Positions 1 to 11,100 of a stretch of DNA of 64,000 nucleotides are shown here, one piece after another. Every line of letters begins with the position of its first letter. Positions within the stretch are counted from its first letter, which is position 1. The translations under genes and the position numbers were made by a program. Below the pieces are notes generated by a model. The model was not told where the DNA came from. It saw nothing but the letters and a program-made list of their open reading frames with translations, and searched no databases. Source of the DNA: Lepidostoma basale (lineage: Eukaryota > Arthropoda > Insecta > Trichoptera > Lepidostomatidae); the NCBI GenBank assembly GCA_022606425.2, contig JAHDVF020000091.1:267020-331019 (forward strand), given 5' to 3'.

Positions 1-125
1 TTGTAATTACATAAAGCGTGCGCTTAACCCAACCAATGACAGGTCATAAGTCCTGTAAACACCTTGATCATCCATATTCAGTTTTCAGTTTGCGTCTTCG
101 TCTCTATTGAGATACAATTTAATAT
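1..125 (-). repeat. S1 interspersed repeat, cut by window edge
   Basis: Reverse-orientation copy of a short dispersed repeat that starts TTAATTGTATCTCAATAGAG and carries the phrase GACCTGTCATTGGTTGGG. Other copies lie at 28334, 30310, 39193, 45395 and 46878. No coding capacity is visible. The class (SINE or MITE) is unresolved. Confidence 0.7.
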
Positions 126-382
126 GTATTTATTATATGTATAGAGATATTGATGGTTTTTAGAAGCAACGTGTAGAAGATACCCATCATAGGGAGGGGA
201 GGGATATAAACAGATAAACCGACAAAACGCGTAGTGTCAGTACGTACTGCAAAGCAAGACTGAACTTGTTTCAAACGTACAAACGGAGATGAGAGCGGCT
301 GCACATCAGACACAAGGGAGCGACGTCAAAGCGATCGGAAAATGTGAAAAAATGGCAAATTGTGCGAAAGTCGAGGATGAAT

Positions 383-872
383 GGAATGAATGATGAGGTA
401 TCTCTACATGAAGGAGTATGGTAGCTATCCATGGCTCTATCGAACAGCGTTTCTTTTGGGAATGTTGGGGTCTAATTCTCTGCAGCTTCGAAGAGACGGC
501 TTTCTCATAACCCATTTCTTTAGATTAATTAGGGGATGTTTTGAAAACTCAGCCGTGCTGGAGGGTGTAGGCCTTTTTGTTCCCGACAGATATCTCCGAC
601 AGCGCCAGCATAGATTGTTCTTTCATCCGGCCGCAAGAACCAACCTGCCTCTAATAATGCCGGTGGGAAGAGCAATTAGTCTGCTGAACAAGATTACCTC
701 GGATATCGACGTCTTTCATATTAGTGAAAGTACGTTCAGAAGAAAAATACTCTAACTTTAGAGAGTATCTTGTCTTCCTAAAGTTGAACCATCTCTTATG
801 TGTTCCTGATTCTTTACCCTTTCTCAAATAGATGCCTTAAACTGTTATTATGTTTGTAATATCTTTTGAAAG
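383..872 (+). mobile_element. JK-B LINE 3' fragment
   Basis: The C-terminal end of a LINE reverse transcriptase is readable, with [18 protein letters not shown], then [20 protein letters not shown], then a stop near 755 and a short 3'UTR. The same peptide recurs at least eight times in the window. It looks like a jockey/CR1-type C-terminus; the clade is inferred. The copy is 5' truncated. Confidence 0.75.
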
Positions 873-1405
873 GCAACAGAGTGAATGGTGCACTTAAAGT
901 TGTCATCGCAAACAAAAACCTATCCAAAAAAGCTAGAATAGCAGTGCACAATGGTGTTCTTCTACCGACCCTTATGTATTGAAGCAAAGCATGGAACTGC
1001 CAAAAGAAGGATGAAAGTACAATAAATGCAGTAGAAATGAGATCTCTTAGACGAATGTGTGGATACTCTGTGTATGATAGAGTGTCGAATGAAAATATAA
1101 CTAGTGTCTCAACAAAATAATGAGAGGATCATTAAGATGTTTTGGACATACGGAAAGAATGATCAAAAATGATATGTTAACAATGTATATGGAACCAGAA
1201 ATAGAGGAAGACCGAGGAAAACGTGGCCCGATCAAATAAATCAAATATTGAATGTCGGCCATTTGGGGAGTCAGAAAAATCGACGGGCGTGCATGACACG
1301 ATGTATGAATGTTGAGGAAGCGAGAGAAATATGTCAGGAAAGAAAGGTGTGGCAGTCCATTCTTTCTGCCTAACCCTTTGGGGAGACGGCGTGATGGTTA
1401 GTTAG
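873..1405 (+). mobile_element. RTE-A LINE 3' fragment, internally deleted
   Basis: Carries the post-RT C-terminal module of the commonest LINE here (ending [12 protein letters not shown]) and finishes in a (GTTA)n tail near 1396. An internal deletion removes the middle of the module and stops break the frame. Confidence 0.8.
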
Positions 1406-1822
1406 TTAGTTAGACGAATGTGTGGATACTCTGTGTATGATAGAGTGTCGAATGAAAATATAAGAAGTGAATGCGGCGCGAATGATGGTATCATGAACAA
1501 AATAATGAAAGGATCATTAAGATGGTTTGGACATATGGAAAGAATGAATGAAGAAATAATGGTAAAAAAATTACATGTTAATGATGTAAATGGAACCAGA
1601 AATAGAATCGGAAGACCGAGGAAAACGTGGCACGATCAAATAAATCAAATATTGAATGTCGGCCATGTGAGGAGTCGGAGAAATCGACGCGCGTGCATGA
1701 CACGATGTATGAATATTGAGGAAGCAAATTGAGAAATATGTCAGGAAAAAAAAGTGTGGCAGTCCATTATTTCTGTCTACCCCTTCGGGGAGACGGCGTG
1801 ATGGTTAGTTAGTTAGTTTTAT
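1406..1822 (+). mobile_element. RTE-A LINE 3' fragment
   Basis: A second RTE-A tail directly follows the first. It encodes [43 protein letters not shown] and [11 protein letters not shown], then CGGCGTGATGG and a GTTA tail. Tandem tails suggest insertion of one copy into the tail of another, or a duplication. Confidence 0.8.
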
Positions 1823-1942
1823 ATATTTTGAGTGAATAAATAAACTGATAAACTGAATTTCCACTACACTTTAACTATTGATCTTGGAGACTGTCTATGT
1901 TGATCTGGTGTCTGCTGCACGTGTTGGCTTGGTCTTCCCGGT

Positions 1943-2191
1943 CTAGGCGAAGAGACCCGAACTGGAGATGGGTGGAAGGTTGGTCACCGTCTTCAGAAAC
2001 TCCGGAACCTCACAGCAGAAGGCGTACCCTTTGAAGACATCATCGTCTTCCCAGTCCAACCAAGAGAAGATCGTGCTTCCAGAACAGAAGTTGGGGCAGA
2101 AGACCAGAGCCCTGGCCTGGATCTCTGTGATGTGAGGGTTGTTGATGATCACAAATGCTGTTGCCTTGAAGCTGTCTGGGTCTCTGATAAC
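1943..2191 (-). CDS. dsRNase-like gene, last coding exon
   Basis: The acceptor is TTTACAG at 2192 and later. The exon opens in phase 0 with VIRDPDSFKATAFVIINNP and includes CPNFC and GYAFCCEV, then stops with TAG at 1945-1943. This CC-containing tail is typical of insect dsRNases. It supplies 82 residues. Confidence 0.88.
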   Translation of the reverse strand, partial: VIRDPDSFKATAFVIINNPHITEIQARALVFCPNFCSGSTIFSWLDWEDDDVFKGYAFCCEVPEFLKTVTNLPPISSSGLFA

Positions 2192-5100
2192 CTGTAAACA
2201 TTAAATATACCAAAGAAAAAACAGTGCATGACACGTTGAATGAATGTGAAGGCTAGAGCAGCGTGTCAGGATGGAAGAGTGTGGCGGTCCATTGTCTCTG
2301 GCTGTTGTGTTAGAAGCGACAGTGTACGACACGCTGTATGAATGTGAAGGCTAGAGAAGCGTGTCAGGATGGAAGAGTGTGGCGGTCCATCGTCTCTGCC
2401 TATTGTGTTAGAAGCGACAGTGCATGACACGCTGTATGAGTGTGAAGGCTAGAGAAGCGTGTCAGGATGGAAGAGTGTAGCAGTCCATCGTCTCTGCTTA
2501 TTGTGTTAGAAGCGGCAGTGCAAGACACGCTGTACGAATGTGACGTCTAGAGAAGCGTGTCAGGATGGAAGAGTGTGACAGTCCACCGTCTCTGCCTATT
2601 GTGTTAGAAGCGACAGTGCGAGACACGCTGTATGAGTGTGAAGGCTAGAGTAGCGTGTCAGGATGGAAGAGTGTGGCGGTCCATCGTCTCTGCCTATTGT
2701 GTTAGAAGCGACAGTGCAAGACACGCTGTATGAGTGTGAAGGCTAGAGAAGCGTGTCAGGATGGAAGAGTGTGGCCGTCCATTGTCTCTGGCTGTTGTGT
2801 TAGAAGCGACAGTGCAAGACACGCTGTATGAGTGTGAAGGCTAGAGAAGCGTGTCAGGATGGAAGAGTGTAGCAATCCATGGTCTCTGCCTATTGTGTTA
2901 GAAGCGACAGTGCAAGACACGCTGTATGAGTGTGAAGGCTAGAGAAGCGTGTCAGGATGGAAGAGTGTAGCAATCCATGGTCTCTGCCTATTGTGTTAGA
3001 AGCGACAGTGCAAGACACGCTGTATGAGTGTGAAGGCTAGAGAAGCGTGTCAGGATGGAAGAGTGTAGCAATCCATGGTCTCTGCCTATTGTGTTAGAAG
3101 CGACAGTGCAAGACACGCTGTATGAGTGTGAAGGCTAGAGAAGCGTGTCAGGATGGAAGAGTGTAGCAATCCATGGTCTCTGCCTATTGTGTTAGAAGCG
3201 ACAGTGCAAGACACGCTGTATGAGTGTGAAGGCTAGAGAAGCGTGTCAGGATGGAAGAGTGTAGCAATCCATGGTCTCTGCCTATTGTGTTAGAAGCGAC
3301 AGTGCAAGACACGCTGTATGAGTGTGAAGGCTAGAGAAGCGTGTCAGGATGGAAGAGCGAAATATTTTACCTTGTATACGTATAGAGGAACTGGGAGTTC
3401 GTCTTGAAAACTGTTCAGATATATTTTGGTTGGAGTTCCGACTTCATCATCGAGGGCCAAGTTGCCCCAGTGGCCACTATGTACCTGGACCCTGGTCCCA
3501 GACTGCGATATCTTCTTCTTCATGCTCTAAAGTGAATCAGAAACAAAACAAACCTTGATCAAAGTTTTGAATGATGGACCTTATGTCTGGTGAGGTTAGG
3601 TTAGATTCTATTGAGGTAAGGTTTGGTTATTTGGGGGATGTGGTGAGGGTTGAACACACGTGGATGTCGTCGGCGTTTACTGCGGATCACAAGTAATCAT
3701 ATGTTAACAGTTTTATGTACTCGTGATGGAGCGTGCGCCTGGACGTCGATAGCAGCTGGGGGTGGTGGCTCGCTGGGCAGTAGCGTCAGCTGGAGCGAAG
3801 ACTCGTCGGAAGTTACGTGGCGTAGCAGTGTAGACAGTAGCGTAGCTCGGTGGGAGAGTCGGAGGTTTCTCGTATGTAGACTTGACAGCATAGACTCGTG
3901 TCGGTTAGAAGTCGCAAGAAGGAATGACGTAGTAGCTTGGCTTCGTAGGTCGGCGCGGGAGGGAGTCCGATATCCGTCGTGGCGTTTTCGATTATTCGTG
4001 TAATATATTTCATCATGAAATATGCTGGTTCAGCAGTCGAGTCCATTTATGTGGTTCACCTACAGTTATAAAACCACCATCAAGCCAGTGGTGACATATG
4101 GTTCTGAGTCGTGGACAATGACTCTAAAAGAACAACGAAGAATCTACTGGTTTGAGAATAGAATACTTAGAATTGGAGGCATAGGACCAACCAAGAGATC
4201 CGTACGATGACCCAGCAGCCCCTTATAACAGTCACCTAGCATGGATTGGGCACGTATGCCGAGCCCAAGATTCTCTTCTTCTCCTTTTTCTTAACTAACT
4301 AACTTACCATCACGCCGCGGAGGGGTAGGTAGAAAGAATGGAACGCCACACTGTTCTGTCCTGACATACTTCTCTCGCTTCTTCTACATTCATACATCTT
4401 GTCATGCACGCACGTCGATTTCTCCGACTCCTCACGTGACCGACATTCAATATTTGATTGATTTGATCGTGCCACGTTTTCCTCGGTCTTCCTCTATTTC
4501 TGGTTCCATTTACATCGTTAACATATAATTTGTTTACCATTCTTTCATTCTTTCCATGTGTCCAAACCTCCTTCCATTATTTTGTTCATAACACCATCAT
4601 TCGTACCGCATCCACTCCTTATATTTTCATTCGAAACTCTATCATACACAGAGTATCCACACATTCGTATAAGAGATCTCATTTCTACTGCATTTATTCT
4701 ACTTTCATCCTTCTTTTGCCAGTTCCATGCTTCGCTTCCATACATAAGGGTCGGTAAAAGAACACCATTGTGCACTGCCATTCTAGCTTTTTTGGATAGG
4801 TTTTTGTTTGCGATGACAACTTTAAGTGCACCATTCACTCTGTTGCCTGCCCCAACCCTTCTTTCAATATCCTTCTCCACCCTCCCATCCTTTGTTCTTC
4901 TTCTCCTTATAGACCTTTGGTCTGAAATCAGGCTAGCCTCTCTTGGTAGGTTGACTCCCAGCTATCTCTCCATCTCTTCGGCGGTCTTCCGGGGGGATGG
5001 CAGCCGGCAGTATCTTCTGCGTTGTCTGCCCCATCTCACGACATCTTTCACCTTGCAGATCTCGCGGATGGCCGTGTTCCTCACCCTATCTCGAATAGTC

Positions 5101-8100
5101 CTTACTGCTATCATCCTCAGCGTCCTCATCTCTGCCCCCCATACTTTAGCCTTCGTTCTTGTGGTATCCGCTCTGGTCTCAATGATATATGTCAGTATAG
5201 GCCTTACGCAGGTTTTATATATTCTGACCTTACTGTCAGTTCTCATATACTTGTTTTTCCATGTTAGATTCTCTGTCAAGACAAAGAGCATGCTCAGGAC
5301 AACCGAGATGAAAACGCTCCGCGCTATAGCTGGCAAGACCCTACGTGATCGAGTTAGGAATACAGCAATCCGAGAAATGTGCGAGGTCCAAGATGTGGTC
5401 AGATGGGGACGTCAAAGACGGCGATACTGGCATCAACACGTAGAAAGGATGAGCTCAAATAGGATACCACACATAGCTCTCCATGGAACGCCAAACGGAC
5501 AACGCCGACCAGGAAGACCCCCGAAACGGTGGGGAAAAAGCTGGAGTTCAGTGTCTCAAGAGAACCCGCCTGAATAAACAGACTCCTGAGTCTACCAAAA
5601 GTGAAGAAGAAGAAGATTCTCTGATGTGATAAAAGTCATATCTCACCCTCTGGAGAGAAATCCAGTTTCCGTTATCGACGGACTGCCAGATGGGCACCAC
5701 GTTGACGTAGTGGAAGGCCGAGAGCTGCTCCGTGTTGAAGACGAACGTCTTCCTGTGCACCAGCTCTCCCCGCCCGAGGTAGTTGCCCGGCCTGAGGTAC
5801 TGGGGTACCATCTGCCGGCCCAGGTAGTGCTCAAGAGAGTATTCTTGGCCTGCAGGGCTGTACAGTTCATCCACTATTACGTAATTGGAGTAGCGTCCCT
5901 CTGGAAGATATAAAACATCAGATAATACAAGAAGGGCTCGGTTGAAGAGACGTAAAGAGGTATGAGGACCATTCTTTATTCATTCAATCTTTCCATGCGT
6001 GCAAACCATCTTAAATCTATCTAAATAAATGCCAATGTGTGTTATTGTGTGGCCCATATACTCTGTAAATACGTAGCAGATCGAGTTGAAACTTTCATAA
6101 ATTATTAATTCTACCCAGGCGGTTGTTATAGGAATACTTTTGTTACGAATCGAGCTCTAATTAACTTTATAAATTATAAATTGATTGATAATTTTCGTAG
6201 TGGAAGCGATTATTGACCTTCATCAACCATCCAAACCATCTTAATGATCCTTTCATTATTTTGTTCATAACACCATAATTCGCACCGCATTCACTTCTTA
6301 TATTTTCATTCGACACTCATATCATACACAGAGTATCCACACATTCGTCTAAGAGATCATATTTCTAGTGCATTTATTCTACTTTCATCCTTCTTTTGCC
6401 AGTTCCATGCTTCGCTTCCATACATTAGGGTCGGTAGAAGAACACCATTGTGCACTGCCATTCTAGCTTTTTTGGATAGGTTTTTGTTTGCGATGACAAC
6501 TAAGTGCACCATTCACTCTGTTGCCTGCCCCAACCCTTCTTTCAATATCCCTCTCCACTGTAAACATACTACCTAAACACACGAACTCATCTACTTGTCT
6601 GACTTTCCGACATTCATCATTAAATCGTTTGACAAAAATAATGTCAAAAAAATGTACATTTTTAGAGGACTGGTTAACCACCTGAAAACTCGGGACCGGT
6701 ATACAACGCTCGGATATACGAGGAGTGTACAATAAAAAATACACCTCATACATAAAGAATAAAAAAAATATGAATAAAAAACTTACGTTGGTACGGAGGG
6801 TCTGAGGCAAGGGTCTGCGTGAAATAATTGTATCCGTTGATGCTGTATATTGCGTACTCCGACATGGACGTTGCGTTGCTGTAACAGGTGCTATACAGGT
6901 CGTAGATGTGAGAGTCTGCCACCAGCTGCACTTTGACCGTGTTCGACCCTGGACGGCACTCCGTGTTCCAGGTATACCTCACGTTCTGTGGGCATGCGCA
7001 CGATATTTCCGTGAACGTGAAATTGTAATATGGCAGCCAGTCCAGGCTTGACACGATGTTCCCGTCCACGCAGAATATCGTCTGGAATAGCACAGAAGAT
7101 TACAGATAAGATCATAGAAGCATCACAATTGACAACAAAACATTCGTCTCTCTACTACCAGCGCTCAAATCAAGGAACGTACTGTTATATCCTATATAGT
7201 AATAAGTACATGATATTGCAAGTTCTGTTCAAATAAGGTAAATATTAATAAGATTCTATTCAAATAAGGTAAATATTAATATGATTCTGTTTCAATAAGG
7301 CAAAAGATTAATTAGATTATATTCAAGATTATATTCCATTAAAATTGTAAAGTTGCTTATAGGTTATTCACACTATTGCAAATGATCTCTCTGAAGTGAA
7401 TAAACTGTAAGTTTCCACCAAGGCATGCCGCGTACAAGTGTTTTGTCTCACCGCTGTCTGGGGTCTCTCAGAAGAATGTGGCGACAGCAGCTGGCTCCCG
7501 GGACAAGTGATCGTCAATGTCTGGCCTTGTATGAGACCTAGTTGACCTGACGTCCCGTTTGGGTAGAATGGAGAAGTCCCGGACATGTAGATTGGGTTGG
7601 ACGTTGGAAGGTCTTCCACGGGGATACGGCAGTTCGTGATTGCTGGAAATATTATGACACCCCTTATAACAAGCGCCTGGTGTAGTGGCCGCTACAACAG
7701 CGACCAGGAGCAATGGAGAGACACGCTCCATAACCCGGCAGCCCGTTATGACAAGCGCCTGGTGTAGTGGCCGCTACAACAGCGACCGGGAGCAATGGAG
7801 AGATACGCTCCATAACCCGGCAGCCCCTTATAACAAGCGCCTGGTGTAGTGGCCGCTCAAACAGCGACCAGGAGCAATGGAGAGATACGCTCCATAACCC
7901 GGCAGCCCCTTATAACAAGCGCCTGGTGTATGGCCGCTACAACAGCGACCAGGAGCAATGGAGATACGCTCCATAACCCGGCAGCCCCTGCAACAAGCGC
8001 CTGGTGTAGTGGCCGCTACAACAGCGACCAGGAGCAATGGAGAGATACGCTCCATAACCCGGCAGCCTTATAACAAGCGCCTGGTGTAGTGGCCGCTACA

Positions 8101-11100
8101 GCAGCGACCAGAGGCAATGGAGAGATACGCTCCATAACGCGGCAGCCCCTTATAACAAGCGCCTGGTGTAGTGGCCGCTACAACACCAGCGACCATAACG
8201 CGGCAGCAAAGCGAGATACGCTCCATAACCCGGCAGCCCCTTATAACAAGCGCCTGGTGGAGTGGCCGCTACAACAGCGACCAGGAGCAATGGAGAGATA
8301 CGCTCCATAACCCGGCAGCCCCTTATAACAAGCGCCTTGTGTAGTGGCCGCTACAACAGCGACCAGGAGCAATGGAGAGATACGCTCCATAACCCGGCAG
8401 CCCCTTATAACAAGCGCCTGGTGTAGTGGCCGCTACAACAGCGACCGGGAGCAATGGAGAGATACGCTCCATAACCCGGCAGCCCCTTATAACGAGCGCC
8501 TGGTGTAGTGGCCGCTACAACAGCGACCGGGAGCAATGGAGAGATACGCTCCATAACCCGGCAGCCCCTTATAACAAGCGCCTGGTGTAGTGGCCGCTAC
8601 AACAGCGACCAGGAGCAATGGAGAGATACGCTCCATAACCCGGCAGCCCCTTATAACAAGCGCCTGGTGTAGTGGCCGCTACAACAGCGACCAGGAGCAA
8701 TGGAGAGATACGCTCCATAACCCGGCAGCCCCTTATAACAAGCGCCTGGTGTAGTAGCCGCTACAACAGCGACCAGGAGCAATGGAGAGACACGCTCCAT
8801 AACCCGGCAGCCCCTTATAACAAGCGCCTGGTGTAGTGGCCGCTACAACAGCGACCAGGAGCAATGGAGAGATCCGCTCCATAACCCGGCAGCCCCTTAT
8901 AACAAGCGCCTGGTGTAGTGGCCGCTACAACAGCGACCAGGAGCAATGGAGAGATACGCTCCATAACCCGGCAGCCCCTTATAACAAGCGCCTGGTGTAG
9001 TGGCCGCTACAACAGCGACCAGGAGCAATGGAGAGATACGCTCCATAACCCGACAGCCCCTTATAACAAGCGCCTGGTGGTGGCCGCTACAGCAGCGACC
9101 AGGAGCTTAAAGGAGATACGCTCCATAACCCGGCAGCCCCTTATAACAAGCACGGGTGAGTAGCCGCTACAACAGCGACCAGAAAGCAATGGAGAGATAC
9201 GCTCGCATGACCCGGCAACCCCTTATAACAAGCGCCTGGTGTAGTGGCCGCTACAGCATCGACCAGGAGCAAAGGAGAGATACGCTCCATGACCCGGCAG
9301 CCCCTTATAACAAGCGCCTGGTGTAGTGGCCGCTACAGCATCGACCAGAAGCAATGGAGAGATACGCTCCATGACCCGGCAGCCCCTTATAACAAGCGCC
9401 TGGTGTAGTGGCCGCTACAACAGCGACCAGAAGCAATGAAGAGATACACTCCATAACCCGGCAGCCCCTTATAACAAGCGCCTGGTGTAGTGGCCGCTAC
9501 AACAGCGACCAGAAGCAATGGAGAGATACGCTCCATAACCCGGCAGCCCTTTATAACAAGCGCCTGGTGTAGTGGCCGCTACAACAGCGACCAGAAGCAA
9601 TGGAGAGATACGCTCCATAACCCGGCAGCCCCTTATAACAAGCGCCTGGTGGTGGCCGCTACAACAGCGACCAGGAACAATGGAGAGATACGCTCCATAA
9701 CCCGGCGGCCTTATAACAAGCCTGGTGTAGTGGCCGCTACAACGACCAGGAGCTTATGGAGAGATGAAAGCCCCGCCTAAGCGCCTGGTGCCAGTAGCCG
9801 CTACAACAGCGAACAGCAGATTTCAAAAGACACGCTCCATTACCCGGCAGCCCCTTATAACAAGCGCCTGGTGTAGTGGCCGCTACAACAGCGACCAGGA
9901 GCAATGGAGAGATACGCTCCATAACCCGGCAGCCCCTTATAACAAGCGCCTGGTGTAGTGGCCGCTACAACAGCGACCAGGAGCAATGGAGAGATACGCT
10001 CCATAACCCGGCAGCCCCTTATAACAAGCGCCTGGTGTAGTGGCCGCTACAACAGCGACCAGGAGCAATGGAGAGATACGCTCCATAACCCGGCAGCCCC
10101 TTATAACAAGCGCCTGGTGTAGTGGCCGCTACAACAGCGACCAAAACAATCGAGTGATAAACTCCAGCCCCTTCTAACAAGCTCCAAGATATTTGAACAG
10201 CTTTCTTTATTAGATATATTGTACTCACAGCTGATGCTGGAGTAGTGGAAGCGCTAGACAGAGAGAGACCGCTTCCAGGGCACGCCAAGGCCACCACCTG
10301 ACCATCAGAGAAGGCGATGGATCCTGTATTCCCGTTGGGAGCAAGGAGTGCTCCTCCCGAGGCGTAGATCGGCTGCGGCTCGGATAAACTTGCCACAGTC
10401 ACTGAGCAACTAGCTAGAAGCATAAGTATACACTGAAAACTTCGATACTACGTGAAGAAAGAATGGTTAAAAAGTATACGTTAACGATATAAATGGAGTA
10501 AGGAGTCGAGGTAGACCGAGGAAAACATGGCATGACCAAATTAATCAAATATTAAAGGTTGGTCATGTCAGAAGCCAGAATAATTGACCGCCTTTTAGTA
10601 ATTGATTAATTTGGTAATGCCATGTTTTCCTCGGTCGTCCTCGGCTTCTTTTTCCACTCACGCTGCTTGTGAACAATTTTTAACCATTCTTCTCTCATCC
10701 ATTCGTTCCATATGTCCAAACCATCTCTCTTTTTTAATTTTATCCATGATGCAGTCATCTGCCTTACATTTCTCTCTTATTTCATCGTTCGGTATTCTAT
10801 CATACAACGTTTTCCCGCACATTCTTCTTAGTGATCTCATTTCTACGGCGTTTATCCTGCTTTCATCCTTATTTGCCAGCTCCAAGTTTCACTTCCATAC
10901 ATGAGGGTTGCCACTAGAAATAATAATACTTAATTTCCTCACCTCTTACATCCTTAACTTCTATTTCCTGTGCTGGTTGGGCCTTCTTGAAGAGATAGTA
11001 GCTTAAGTAATCTTCAAAGTCTTCTTCGGACAGCTTGAAGACCAGCTCTTCTGGGGTGGGTAGCTGATCAAAGCTCGCCTCCTCAAGACCAAGAGTTCGG

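Noticed and set aside
3650..4003. 117-codon ORF in a GC-rich patch
   Set aside because: Ser/Arg/Trp-rich without domain or splice sites, with an overlapping antisense ORF of similar quality. Coding not supported.
4558..5577. 339-codon plus-strand ORF, the longest in the window
   Set aside because: It is the antisense of a reverse RTE-A copy run together with RTE-C copies. The hydrophobic translation is an antisense artefact.
7660..10165. CRISPR-like array of direct repeats
   Set aside because: The whole 82-bp unit is repeated with no unique spacers, and the genome is eukaryotic. It is a minisatellite.
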